Shown: piece by piece, positions 49,863-62,100 of the stretch | Layout of the letters: each line of letters starts with the position of its first letter | How positions within the stretch are numbered: position 1 is the first letter of the stretch | Assembly (NCBI RefSeq): GCF_024713945.1 | Contig: NC_134686.1 | Span: forward strand, 3,062,001 to 3,126,000 | DNA: 64,000 nucleotides | Reading direction: 5' to 3' | From: Dermatophagoides farinae | Taxonomy: Eukaryota > Arthropoda > Arachnida > Sarcoptiformes > Pyroglyphidae | The notes under the pieces: generated by a model | The model's database searches: none | The model's input: only the letters and a program-made list of their open reading frames with translations | Told to the model about the DNA's origin: nothing | Position numbers and translations under genes: made by a program

Positions 49863-51019
49863 AGGCCAGATTCTTCATTCTTTCCTTGAGTCTTTTGATG
49901 CATTGCATGTTGGAAATATTCTCATCATCTTTCTGGATTTTCTATTCTCTTTATATTATTATCAATAATAATGATGATGATGATGATGACAAGTTTGAAT
50001 TCTTCATTATTCTTGATTATTATTATCATCATCATCATCATTAATATTTATGAATGAAATATTTATATTTCTTATCCATATTGATCTTGATCAACAAATT
50101 TATGTACATTAGAGGCCAAAAAAACATGATTCGTTTTTTAGTCAAAAATTTATTATTCTCCTTACCGAAACAAAAACAAATCTGATCATTTTTATTTTTC
50201 ATTCAAACTGGTGTGTGTGGTATATTGTTGTATTGTGTTTTCCCGGTAAAGCTTCTTTTTTTTCCGACTTTTCAATTGTTCAACGACCTAATTATTTTAT
50301 ATTCTCCAACATAGTTCAAACATATGATCATCACCATCATCTAGTAAGATTAAATGGATGTCGATGATGGTGGTCGCAAAGATAATCGACGATGATAATG
50401 GTGAAAAATATCAGAGAAAATAGCCGTAATCATAATGATTAGAGGTTCAAGATATCTAAACCAATGGGATTATTATTAAAGTGCAAGTGTAAAAATTGAA
50501 TCTCGATGAAAGTCTGGTATTGTACCGAGCAAATGAAGACCACCATTTTTGGTCTATTTTTGACATCATTTTAAGCATTTGAAATTGACAACATGAAAAA
50601 TTTAAATGCGCCAAATTTAGCTATGATGGAAACCTTTAGACATACAGTGATGTCTCGAATGAATGACATTTTTTTCTAAAACATTCCATTTAAAATCTCT
50701 TGCAATATTCTTCCCGTGTAATCATGAATTTTAACTCAATTATCGAGATTCATAAAGGAATGTCAACAATTTTTACTAGGGGGGCAATACATCTTTATGT
50801 TGTCCAAATGTGTTGGTTTTTAAGAATAGTGCAGTTATGAAATTCATATATCGTGGCATTTGCAGTTTTAAAAAAATAGTTTCTTTCTCCATTAGCAGAT
50901 GGCGACACGTATAACCATAATCTGCTTCTAAAAAAAAATTCAAAAAGATAAGTATTGGAATATTCTATACTCACCACTGATTTCGAAATCAAAAATGAAA
51001 CAGAATATTTAGCATCGCC

Positions 51020-51025
51020 TTTATT
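51020..51025 (-). terminator. UNC-45 polyadenylation signal candidate
   Basis: TTTATT on the plus strand (AATAAA on the minus), about 145 nt beyond the UNC-45 stop codon. Confidence 0.4.
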
Positions 51026-51169
51026 GGAATTTAATTTAAATTCTTAATCAATTTTTTTAATGCTCAATATTAATTATTTTGAACTGAAATGACAAATTCT
51101 TTTAAAAAATTGAGTTTAATTGGATAAATAAATCGAATAAAATAAATATATGTTAGCTGTTAAGAATTA

Positions 51170-53794
51170 TTAAAGTTCACGTTCAACATCTTCACCGGTT
51201 TCTTGTTGTAGATTTAAATTTTCAATATGTTTAATCAATTTGAGTTGTTCTGCACGTTTCAATGATGCTTTAGCAATTTCTTTGACCGTATCGTTTGTTT
51301 CGATGATACCCGGTTGTGTGATGGCCATTAAAATTTCTAATATTGGAGATTCGATAATTTTTCGTGCACAATTTCCATTTGATGAAATCATGTTGTGTAC
51401 AATGACAACACCACGGTGTTGTAATTCCGGATATTTACTTGAAATTAGTTGCATTAAATATTGTTGCCATTCTTTAGCATCAAGAATTTTTTGACACGAT
51501 TTCTTAGAAATAGATGTTAGCATTGCTAAAGCACCAGCTGCAGCGGATGCAGTATCCAGATCGTCATCACCACAAAGAATAACAAAATATTTTACGCGAT
51601 CATTATCGCCTTCAAACAATTTTACAATAGAATCGGCAAGAATCAGATTCGCGATGCATTGTGTCGATGATCTTTTGAGCATTTGATGATCTTCATAGAT
51701 GAATTGTTCAATACTAGAGTAACCACCATCTTTAATAATACGATTCCGTAATTGGACACTCATTTGAGCAAGATTTGTTAGTGCCATTAGTGATTCGAAA
51801 TTTTGTAAGGCACTACATTCCGGATGTAAAAGTTCCATGATTGGTCCAACAACTTCTAACGCTCTTTGTCCTGGAAAAACAAGACTTGGATCATTAGTGA
51901 TGGCTATTCGTGCTATTGCTTGTGCTGCAAGACGTTTCCCAGTCAACATATTATTCTCCAAGGCTAAACGAATCAATACACGAACACCACCTTCCTGTAC
52001 GACATAACCACGCAAATTAACATGTTCACAGATAGCATTGAATACACGACAAATCATTTCGCGGCTAGTTTTCGCTTGAGTTTTCGATAAAGCAACTAAG
52101 GCCGAAGTGACATGGTGTTCGGCCAAAATTTTACATCGTGCATCTACATATTGTTTCGCATCCAATACATGTTCTTCAGGTACATGTTGTTTGGCGAATT
52201 TAGCCAATTCAATCATTTCCGGTATAATTTCTTGTTTTTCATAACTATTCGTTATATTGACAAATGTTGTGACGACACCAAACAAGCAGGATAATTCGCC
52301 ACTTTTACCAAGTTCAATCAATTGTTCTAATGATTTCAGATCCTTACACAATGCTTCTTTAACATCGGCATTCAATGAAAGATATGCTATCCCTTCAGCA
52401 GCCCATTTTCTTATGTCTTCTGGTTTGTTTTGATGATCTGGAGATTTACCGCCAATTTCCAAAAGATCACAGCATGCTTTATATAACTCCATAGTCGATT
52501 CATCCGATATTACACGAGTGGATGCATCGGTACCACCCACTGAACCAAGTTTACAAAGGCCAACCAGGGCCCTAACTTTGATTTTTGGATTATTCGATCG
52601 GAATAATGCCTTCAGTATACCCATTCCTTCACGTGCAATTGTCTCGCTTTTATCTTTTTTAACCGTAGCAGCTATTAAAGCTTCAGCAGCAACACATTGT
52701 TGAACTACATCATCGGAATTAGCCATAGCAAGCATCATTTCAACAATACCAACTTGTGTTAGACAATGATTACCGGCATCGATCGGGCCATTTAAAAGAG
52801 CTGTAATTGCTGCTGTTGCACGAACTTTACTTTCAATATTTGGACCTCGAAGATGATCATTCATAAATTGCATCATTTGCGTACGAAATTCTTCACGTGA
52901 TTTATCACAATCCATACAATTGTAAATTTTTTCCAATACTAATGCAACATGTGTTCGGGTATCGGCAGTGATCGGCATACTACTTTCATATCGAACTTCA
53001 ACTAATTCGCTGGCAACTTCCAATAATTTGGATAAGCCATTTCCTTTGATCAATTTTTTACCCCAATCAATGGCTTCCGGATCAACATTGACCATCAATA
53101 ATTCAAATAGACAATCACGACATTTGGCCGACATCATGCGTTGATTGATTCGTTGAAATAATGATGCCATTATTGTATCGATATGTTGTTCATATTTTTT
53201 TGCTTTTTCTTTGTCAATTTTTTGGTTTTCTTTGGCACTAAAACCACTGAAGTGAGTGAGCATACCTTGAATGGCACTTTGGGAAGCGATAAGAAATTCA
53301 TCATTTTTCTCTCGTGACATTATTTCGATTATGAAATCAATTCCAATGCTTGAATAGACGAGTTGAGCTGATTCCATACTTGAACCAATAATCTGTGCCA
53401 GAACACGGACTAAACCCATACGAATATCGTACAATACTTTGGGATTCTTTAGCAACGACACAAGCAAGTCGAATCCTTTTTGTTCGATAAATAATTTTCG
53501 GCCACTATTTTCTCGAACTAAAGCGATAAGATTATTTGCAGCACCAATACGTTTGTCATCATCTTCGGTTTCATCTTTTAAATATTGTATTGTCTTTTTC
53601 ATACGATTTTCGGTCGAATTCGCTTCTTGTGATAGTTTTTGTATTTTTTCATTTAATCTTCGTAAGGTTTCAATCACTTCTTTATCATTCGGATCCATTC
53701 GTTGTAGGTATAAGGCACATTTGAAAGATTCACCAAGATTTTCCTGAGCTTCCATTTGACGACATCGTTGCCACAATGATTCTTTATCAGACAT
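51170..53794 (-). CDS. unc-45: UNC-45 myosin chaperone, lacking most of the TPR domain
   Basis: UCS-family co-chaperone that folds the myosin head and, through an N-terminal TPR domain, binds Hsp90. The single uninterrupted frame is 874 codons; animal UNC-45 is usually about 930-960 aa. The central and UCS regions are complete, made of armadillo-like helical repeats, for example RALVGLCKLGSVGGTDASTR, RKWAAEGIAYLSLNADVKE and GKRLAAQAIARIAITNDPSL. The first 55 residues (LWQRCRQMEAQENLGESF, then ALYLQRMDPNDKEVIETLRR) match only the third TPR. An in-frame TAA sits six bases upstream of the ATG, and no TPR-like sequence is seen between here and IFT54, 646 bp away. It is the only large gene in the window without an intron. 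A heat-shock element lies about 145-160 bp upstream. Family identity is certain; the missing TPRs may be real or lie in an unseen exon. Confidence 0.93.
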   Translation of the reverse strand: MSDKESLWQRCRQMEAQENLGESFKCALYLQRMDPNDKEVIETLRRLNEKIQKLSQEANSTENRMKKTIQYLKDETEDDDKRIGAANNLIALVRENSGRKLFIEQKGFDLLVSLLKNPKVLYDIRMGLVRVLAQIIGSSMESAQLVYSSIGIDFIIEIMSREKNDEFLIASQSAIQGMLTHFSGFSAKENQKIDKEKAKKYEQHIDTIMASLFQRINQRMMSAKCRDCLFELLMVNVDPEAIDWGKKLIKGNGLSKLLEVASELVEVRYESSMPITADTRTHVALVLEKIYNCMDCDKSREEFRTQMMQFMNDHLRGPNIESKVRATAAITALLNGPIDAGNHCLTQVGIVEMMLAMANSDDVVQQCVAAEALIAATVKKDKSETIAREGMGILKALFRSNNPKIKVRALVGLCKLGSVGGTDASTRVISDESTMELYKACCDLLEIGGKSPDHQNKPEDIRKWAAEGIAYLSLNADVKEALCKDLKSLEQLIELGKSGELSCLFGVVTTFVNITNSYEKQEIIPEMIELAKFAKQHVPEEHVLDAKQYVDARCKILAEHHVTSALVALSKTQAKTSREMICRVFNAICEHVNLRGYVVQEGGVRVLIRLALENNMLTGKRLAAQAIARIAITNDPSLVFPGQRALEVVGPIMELLHPECSALQNFESLMALTNLAQMSVQLRNRIIKDGGYSSIEQFIYEDHQMLKRSSTQCIANLILADSIVKLFEGDNDRVKYFVILCGDDDLDTASAAAGALAMLTSISKKSCQKILDAKEWQQYLMQLISSKYPELQHRGVVIVHNMISSNGNCARKIIESPILEILMAITQPGIIETNDTVKEIAKASLKRAEQLKLIKHIENLNLQQETGEDVEREL

Positions 53795-53937
53795 TTTTTA
53801 AAAATATTCTTCACAATTTGATAATTCACAAACAAAATTTTGAAAAAAATAAGTCAGAACTCGATTCTGGACCTTTTTATAAAAATTTTCGGTGATTACA
53901 AATATAGAAAATTAGCACTCGATAATGGACAGAAAAC

Positions 53938-53955
53938 TTCGAGATTATTCGGGAA
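53938..53955. promoter_or_regulatory. heat-shock element between UNC-45 and IFT54
   Basis: Four alternating units with exact two-base spacing: TTC ga GAT ta TTC gg GAA. Eleven of twelve core bases match the HSF consensus of inverted nGAAn pentamers (GAT replaces one GAA). It sits 144 bp upstream of the UNC-45 ATG and 486 bp from the IFT54 ATG. A role in UNC-45 induction is inferred from position and from the known Hsp90 partnership. Confidence 0.5.
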
Positions 53956-54440
53956 TACACCAAAATGTTGATAAACGTGGATATTGCTGCGTGGTATGGC
54001 TCAACTATAGTTGTAAAAGTGGAAAAACAACTATTTTTAGCTCTGCTGCATCAAATATAGAATGGTTAATAATAAAAGTAGGATTAATTTTTGGCTCAAC
54101 ATACCGCTCATAGTAAATACTGCTGGAAAAGATGTTATTTTTCTTAGCCAATGAACTAATTTATTTTTTTCTTATTCCAATATATATGATAAATAAGACA
54201 AGAAGCCAAAAATTGTAAAACAAGTTTTGTGTTTGAAATATTCGAATGCTGAAGACATATGATTTTGACAGAATTTGCCGTCCGTATAGAACGTTATGCA
54301 TTGATTTTTTTTGAACAAAAAAGGCTGCCGTCATGGAAACCATTTCTATAGATGAGGGAAAAGGAAAAATGCTGTAATTTTCTAAACAAAACAATTGATT
54401 TTGTACGATTCTTGCAATCCAGTTTTAAAGACAGAAAAAA

Positions 54441-56597
54441 ATGTCTCAAGAAAAAATCAATCAACGTTTGATAAAATCAAACATTGATCAATTAAGCAAA
54501 ATAGTGAAAAGACCGGCTGTCACCGAAAAGATATTATCACGTCCACCATTTCGATTCATATTCGATCTGACTACAATGGTTTGAATAATATTTGTTGTTA
54601 TTGTTATCTTTAATCCTAAACTATTTCTATTTGCAAAAAGATCATCAAAACAACTGGATATCTTCGTGGTCTTTATAGTGAAGAGGAATTCAATTTCGAT
54701 AATGTCAATGCCAATAAAGAGAGAAAAATGGCATTCCTGGACAAACTAATCGATGTGATTGGTAAAAAATAATGTTTCATTGTATGGTGACATTTAAATT
54801 AATTTTTGATTCGTTTTTAAAGGTTTGATCAATGGTAAAACAATTGATTGTAAATCGGCTAAAATCGTTGCAGGAGTAGAAGTGGAAAAAACTAATAAAC
54901 TTCTCAATGAATTCGCTAAATGTGTGTTGGATAAGAAATCATTTCTAGAATCAGTGGAAAAGGTTCGCAAAGGATCAAAAAATACGATCGATAAGGTGGA
55001 CAATAATAAAGAAAAAATGACTACAAAAGCCGTTACCGATGTCAATGATGGAAAAATCAAATCTAAAAATACTAAACCAATTACTAAGCCAACAACTAAA
55101 GCCACTGCGGCTGGAAAAACTAAACAACCAAGCCAGCAAGAAAGAAAATCAACAAATGCCAAGACAGCCGAATCGCCAAAGAATGAAATTGAAAAACCAA
55201 ATATCAAAAGAAAAGAATCCATTGATGAAATATACAAAAATCAGATTGAAGCGCAAGAAGAAAACACAGAGGAACTTACAATTGATTCTGAATTAGAAAT
55301 TGTAGGTAAAGAAAATGAGAATCGTCGTCCATCAACGACAACTAAAACAGACATTCAAAATCGTGATGAAATGAAAATGCAGGAAAACGATCAAGTTGAC
55401 ATCAAAACACAGGCTGTAATGGATGATCTTGATGATGTGTTAGGACAATTATCATCATTAGATAATGTTAACAATAATGACAACAATCCTTCACTGATGA
55501 ATGTACCACAAATCATGGATGAAGAATTGCCAGTAACGAATGATGATCACGATAGTGGACAGAATTCAATTGACAAGGAATTTGAGAAAAATTTCTCATC
55601 TACCGAGAATAATCGATTGAAAGAATCAATTGTCGGTATTGCACGGAATCATAATGAAGATATCTCTACCGTAAAACAAACAGAGCCTCCGGTCATCGAA
55701 TCGATCGCTATTCATCCGAAATTAAATGATTTATCGTCATCAAAAGTCATCACTAATAATAAAGAAATTCAATCGAATCGGCCAAAAAATCGTGAAAATT
55801 CTAATAATGATCTGAATAATAATGTTAATACATTGGAGAAATCAGTGGCCGATATCAATAATCGTATCAAATCCAGTGCAGCAACTAGATCGGCTCGACC
55901 AAAAAGCTCAAGGCCAGCTCCTCCTCGTGTAATGACCGCATCCCGATCTCGATTAAGTCAATTAATGGAAAATCGTACAGAGCAATTAGAATCGGAAAGT
56001 ACGACGACAAATGCAAATGTTTGGATACCCGAAACTGTGGATGACGAATCGGATGAATTTTTGATAAGTTCACAGAAGCTTCAAGATTCATTTCTAACGA
56101 TGGATTCAAACAATCGTGATCAAAAGACTGGTGATGCTGATATTGGCCAAGAAGAATTCGAAAGTAAAGGTCATCTTGTGCAGCAATTAATGGCAACAAA
56201 AAATGAGCTCGAAGGACAGATTAAAGATCTTAATCTTGAATCCAATAAATCATATAATCAACAATCAGCGACAATGATTGATGATACAAATCAATTAAAG
56301 AATCAGATACAATCATTGTGTCAATCGATTGGAACGTTGACGAAAGCGATGGGCTATCTTCATGAAGATGTTGAACCAATGTTGAATGAACTGGTAAAAT
56401 GGCAAACGGAATTTGAAACTAACAATAAAATCATAATGAAGATTCGTGCCGAAATGAATAGCGATTTGGAACCGTTACGTAAAGAATTGGAGCAAACCGA
56501 AAGACAAGTCGATGATTTTGGTGATCAAATTCGTATGACTAAAGCGAATGTATTTCGTAATGAACAAATTATTTCTAATTTGATCCATTCGGTTTGA
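54441..56597 (+). CDS. IFT54: intraflagellar transport protein 54 (TRAF3-interacting protein 1)
   Basis: Component of the IFT-B complex needed to build cilia; in arthropods of this kind it would act mainly in ciliated sensory neurons. Exons 54441-54578, 54641-54761 and 54823-56597 (introns of 62 and 61 nt) give 677 aa. The N-terminal calponin-homology-like domain (residues 1 to about 130) is clear: IVKRPAVTEKILSRPPFRFI, then TGYLRGLYSEEEF, then FLDKLIDVIG, and SAKIVAGVEVEKTNKLLNEF followed by KCVLDK, matching TRAF3IP1 in order and spacing. The middle (about 160-520) is charged and disordered, rich in Lys, Glu, Asn and Asp. The C-terminal 150 residues form the conserved coiled coil (LVQQLMATKNELEGQIKDL, then SIGTLTKAMGYLHEDVEPM, then EQTERQVDDFGDQIR), which binds IFT20 in other species. 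It is divergent from UNC-45. The start is the first ATG after a purine run (AAAAAATG). Confidence 0.94.
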
Positions 56598-57671
56598 ATG
56601 ATGATTACTACATGATGACAATGTTTACCATAAAAACAAATAGATACATGCTATATTTACAAGATTCGGGCGTCGGCTATAATTGCTACCCATTTGTTGA
56701 GTTTATTCACCCACATTCTTGTTTTCAATTAATTAGATAAATCGAATGGATACATTGTAACCCCGTTACACAGAAATTGTAAATTTTTATTAGAAGGGAA
56801 AACACAAGAACTCCACAAAATACAAATATATCACCATTTAACAACAATAAGATGCATTGACCATTTGCAATTGATACACTCGCTGTTGTTTCTTTCTACA
56901 CAGTTAATTATGTTGGATTCGATGCGAAAACAAAACAAAAAAATCAAAATTCTCTAATGATTTTCAATCGACCGTCGTTTTGTTTTTATATCGGTGTGAT
57001 TGTCAATGTCCATTTAGGTTATCATATTGCTCTTCAACCATTCACGAATAATGATCAGCCTCTTATCAATATTGGTTTTATTTTTTCTTGGTCCGAAACT
57101 TTCTTTTTTTCTGTTGAAATTTTTTCGCGAATACGATTCATTCTGACCTGACAAACAACAATGACAACTATTTGGAATTGAACAAAAAAATCGGTCAATT
57201 GCATTTGTCCGTTGACGATAAATTTGGCATGATGATGAAACGATGTTGTTCAATTAGTTTAATGGTTTTTTGTTGCAGTTGTGGAATTTTTCATTCAGTT
57301 TTTTTTGGCATAGAGAAAAAGAAAACAAAAATTTTGCAACAAAATTCTTCTTAGTTGTAAATTTTGATTAATTATCTTCATCCTTTTGATCGTTTTCATA
57401 GATTTTTTCTCACTGATGTCTGTATCAATCAATGATGGTTGATGAAATATTTTTTTTTATTTGTATATGCTCGAATGAATGTCAATGTCATCATTGTTGC
57501 TTTTCAACAACAAAATTATGTCCACATTTTTTTTTGTTTAGGAGGTGAAAAAAAAGTTTAATCAAAAAAGAGGAGAGAAAATTTACAGAAATTTTTTTCC
57601 GAAAATTGAAGCGAAATTTATGTCAGTGACTGTATACAATAATGACAATGATGATAAAATGAATCATCATA
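56598..57671. other. intergenic region between IFT54 and the GPCR
   Basis: About 1.1 kb of AT-rich sequence carrying two convergent 3' UTRs. A minus-strand AATAAA (57461-57456) could serve the GPCR. No clear AATAAA was seen close to the IFT54 stop. No gene. Confidence 0.5.
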
Positions 57672-58255
57672 TCAGCCGTTTTCATTTTCATTTGTTCGAT
57701 AAATATTTTTATTATCAGCAGAACAATGTTCGTCAATTTGTGTCATTCCATTCTTTGGTATTGTTGTTGTCGTTGCTGTTTGTTTTCCGGTTATTGATTG
57801 ATCATGACGATTAATGATTGTTTTTTCACGAACATTCATCAATTTACCACTTGACATGTGTTGCTGCTGATGGTGATGACTATAAGTTGAACAATACATC
57901 TGTCGTGTTGTTCCACGATGGTCGAATTGATTGAAAACAGATGGACAAAATGTCCTTACGAATGTATCATGAAATGCCTGACGAAATCGTACGGACATGA
58001 TTGAATATAATACTGATTATTATTTAAAAAAAAAAGAAAAAGAAAAAATCATTAACGAATGGAAAGAATTATTTATGAAAACTTATAACTTACTGGGATT
58101 GATTGTCGCACTTAGATAATATGTCACACCAGAAATATAAGTCAACAATGTGAATGCAATCGTCTCATAATCGGATGGATTTTTCACATAGATTGCCATC
58201 AAACGTTGTGCATGAAATGGAGCGAAACATATGAAAAATGCCACGACAACGGCAG
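57672..58255 (-). CDS. neuropeptide GPCR, 3' exons only (neuromedin-U/pyrokinin/CAPA type)
   Basis: Partial rhodopsin-class receptor. Exon 58255-58094 encodes transmembrane helix 6 (AVVVAFFICFAPFHAQRLMA), an extracellular loop and helix 7 (YISGVTYYLSATINP). An 81-nt intron with a GTAAGT donor follows, and exon 58012-57672 completes NPILYSIMSVRFRQAFHDTF, the NPxxY and helix-8 region, with a Cys that could be palmitoylated. A 90-residue cytoplasmic tail rich in His, Gln, Thr and Asn ends the protein. The APFHAQRLM and ISGVxYYLSxxINPILY motifs are characteristic of the NMU/pyrokinin/CAPA receptor group. The TM6 exon opens in phase 1 after TTTTAG. Helices 1-5 were not found in the remaining 5.7 kb, so the 5' exons must be small and missed, outside the window, or lost. 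Confidence 0.8.
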
Positions 58256-59090
58256 CTAAAAGATGGAAAAATTAGATGAATAATTATTCAATTATCATAT
58301 CAATGTCAGCTGATTCTAAAGTAAACATAATTATTTATTTGAACATCGAATGATTCATTCATATTTTATCTAATTGTGTCGGCATTTCTGGTGAATATAA
58401 TGAATTATTATATTATCGATTTTTCATTGAAAAATATTGATTTTGTCAAAAGAAAATTATTTGAGAAATTTTCATTCACATGATAATAGTGGAAATAAAT
58501 TGAATATAAATATAAAGATAAAGATAATGTTATCAATCGGAAAACACGCATAAGAATGAATGAATCCTGGATGCACAATTATATTTTTTCATAATCATCA
58601 TTATATTATTAAGAATTATTTGCTTTAAACTAATGTTAGTAAATTATTAGTTTCGATTCTGAAACGATACAACATAAAAATGAAGATTGATATTTCATTG
58701 TTGTCCCTTTTTAAAAAAGGATGTAATTCTAACCATTTGGAAAGAGAAAGGATAAGGAAAACAAACTATGTGAAATGAGTGTATGATTTTCAAATATATT
58801 ATTACTAGCATAGTAATACTAGGTATTAACAAAAAAAATTCACCATTCATTCAGACATGCAATATTCGAATTTTGTTTTCTACAGAATACAGGATTCATT
58901 CAATGGTGGTTAATTCCATTAATTGGACAAATGAAATTGTGGCAAGTAAATGAACCTAATAAATTCAACAAAAATATTTGAAGTATTATCATCCACATTT
59001 TCGATCAAAATAAAAAACAGTGCACGTATTTCATTAAAGAATCCTTAACGACCGAAAAAATAGGGCAAAAAAATTAATCTTTACCATCAT

Positions 59091-59106
59091 CGATCGATCG
59101 ATCGAT
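59091..59106. repeat. (CGAT)n palindromic tract
   Basis: Four tandem CGAT units; each unit and the whole tract are self-complementary. Confidence 0.8.
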
Positions 59107-62100
59107 GTCATGTTCGATTTCGACTTTATATGAAAGCATGGAGAAAAAATTCCATTTGACGATTCGATTTACAATTGTTTACTGTCAAACAAAACATTGC
59201 CAAATTCCTACATTCTCATTCTCATCATCATCCATTTTTTTGTCGCAATTCAATCAGCCAAAACGATTGCAAATTGTGTCCATGGAACGAAATGAAATAA
59301 CTTTCTTCTCTTTTACTCGTCACAAGAGAGATGTCGATTGGCGTTTTGTTTTATCTTTTTTCACTCGTTCAAATTGAAAATTACTGGAATCTAAGTAGTA
59401 TACACTTGTGTTAGTTTAAATTACTACACTACTTCTACCATTGCTATTATCACAGGAGAACATTGAAGGAATTAGAAAATGCTTTTCAATCGGGGAGCTT
59501 AATGATAATAATCATATAATCATTATGATTTGATGGCTGTATTAAATGATAATAAAGAACAAGAAAAAAAAATTGAAATCCGATTGCAAAAAAGAATTAA
59601 ATCATGCGAAAGGATAATAAAAGAACCACGTATCATTTCTATTAAATTACAAATTAAAACTGGTGAACTACGCGATTAGCATTGGATGAAGAGAGAAAAA
59701 AAATTAATAACCAAGAAAAGGATTGTTTCATTTCCTCAATTAGTGGATGGAAATTTCATGAATATGCCAATCACGAATAACAAACATCATCAATATAGAT
59801 TGTTTATGTTATTTTCAATGGCAAATTGTGAATCATTTTTGTTTCATCAATGAATTGCGTTCAATCTGATTGATTGAATGGATCGATTTAAATAGAGGAG
59901 AAAAAATAAAATCTATCATTTTGGATGATTTGATGTACAATTGTTCACTGTAATAGACACAAACAACAATAGATATCTGTCAAACATTTTATTTTTAGCC
60001 CATAAACAAGTACATCAATTTAAATTCTATCGATGCGTAATAAAACGAACCAAAAGAGAAAAACAATAAGCCCATCCGTTTAAATTGACACAAACGGTTT
60101 TTTCTCTCCAAAATGGTTTGTCATTTGTATAGAAATCACCGTGGTAGCCAAAAAAAAGAGAATAAATTTAACAAAGAAAAAAAAATTCAAATAAAGAATT
60201 TCACACTACTATATGATATTCAGACATATGCGAATATTGAAATCGATTTGATTACAATTTTGGTAAATAAGATATCTAAACAACCAAATTCAATGGCGAA
60301 TTCAATCAAAACCAAACCGACTGTGTTTGGTCATTATTTTATTTTATCTTTGCACATTCATTTTACTCATCATAATGATATCATATCACAAATCCTTTTA
60401 GTTGGATCACAATCATAATCATCTTCTTGGTATTTATTTTCGGCCATGTCTAAATAACCATCACACATAACATAAGATTTGTTTCATCGATTTGTTTTCA
60501 ATCGGTCAAAGAAAATTACATCCGTTTTATAGAAATCGTTCGGCATTGACATAATGTTTTTTGTTTGTTTGTTCGTTTTGTTTTGGTTGCTGGTTATATC
60601 ATCATATTGATCGAAATTACGGCTGAAAAAAAACAAAGGGAATTTATCGCTCTGCGATCACCAATATCATCATCAAAAAGTCATTTGGTTTCCGAATGTT
60701 AATAATAATAGGAATCTTTGAATTTTATGAAAGTTTTTTCTTTTATCTTAATCCCTTTTTCGTTTATTTTCACAGAAGAAACATTTGAAAAAACCATTGA
60801 CCAATCGTATGATTGTGTCTGTAGAAGAGAGCGAAAACAAAATTCAAATTCTTTGCAAAAGAATTTTTTTTTCACTCGTTATCGAAGAAAATTATAGTGA
60901 AATCATATCAATATGTGAATGGTAGAACCTGAAATCTTTTGTTCCATTGAATTTTAAGAATGGTGAAGCAAAAAATTGATTCATTTTTTAGATATATTCC
61001 ACACACACACACACACATTTACGTATAATGATATAAAATTTAAATTCTCAAACACACATTTTAGAATTGAAATTGTCGAGAAAGAGAAAAAAGTAGTTTT
61101 CTAATGCAAATATCGTATCGTTGTGGTGATTTGTTAGACGGAAACTCTATATTTAAGAAGGAAAAGACAGAAAAATATCTCATTTTCTTAAAGAATTTTC
61201 GAAATTCACAAGGAACCAAGGAAACTGGTTAGTGATTTTTTTTTTGTTTCCGTTCTTACTGGTTTTTCACAGGGATTGACACACACACACACACACGCAA
61301 ATAGAAAAACATTATCATCAATTAATATGTCATGTTCTTAGATAAAACTTGGCCAATAGATAAATTCTATTTTCACATTCTTGTTTATACTTGAAATGAA
61401 TGCCATGGCAGCCAAGTAAAATCATCAATGTTCGATCAACAAAAATACATGTTTTATATGAACTCTAAAAACAAAGTTTCCAATGATGATGACAATGATA
61501 GGCTATAAGGGTTGCCTTGGTTCCCAAGAATTCTATTCATTGATTGCATAAGTGTGTGTCTATGAACGAAAGTGATTTTATACTTTCAACCGTAACAACT
61601 AAATCATCATCATCAACATATTCTCTCACAAACATGAGAAAATCTAGTTGCTAAAAACTTTTGCGAATTACGTGTCAAGAATTCACAATTTCTTTAAAAA
61701 AAACACGAAATAGAAATAACAATTTTTGAAAAATTTTCCATTCTCATAGTCATCATCATTGTGGTCGATTTAGTTGAAAACTATGAAACGAAAAGAAGAA
61801 AATCAATAAAGAATTCCTATAATTAATCAATTTTTTCAAATAAAACAAAAAAAATTGTCTATTCATGATTAGTGACAAAAGAAATTTATTTCCACAAATA
61901 AAATCCCAGAAAATGTCTGATAAACATAATGTAATAATCTCGAAGACTTTTCGTGATACAAATTGATAAACATTAAGGTTGTACATTGTTGTTATTGTCA
62001 AGCAAAAACAAAAGAAATTCAGATCCTAGATAATTCTAATGATGAAATCCTCACGACTATCTTTTTGAATAGAATTTAAGAAATTATTAGATAAAAAAGG

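Larger units (their letters stand above)
49225..51169. other. intergenic region between the unrecognised gene and UNC-45
   Basis: Apart from two uncertain exon-like stretches on the minus strand (49273-49396 and 50776-50927), no gene is supported. A GT tract and a CA tract at 49802-49862 face each other and could pair. Several (GAT)n tracts occur, and a minus-strand AATAAA for UNC-45 lies at 51025-51020. Confidence 0.5.

Noticed and set aside
54794-55237. 147-codon minus-strand frame across IFT54 exon 3
   Set aside because: Antisense shadow of the Lys/Thr-rich IFT54 linker.
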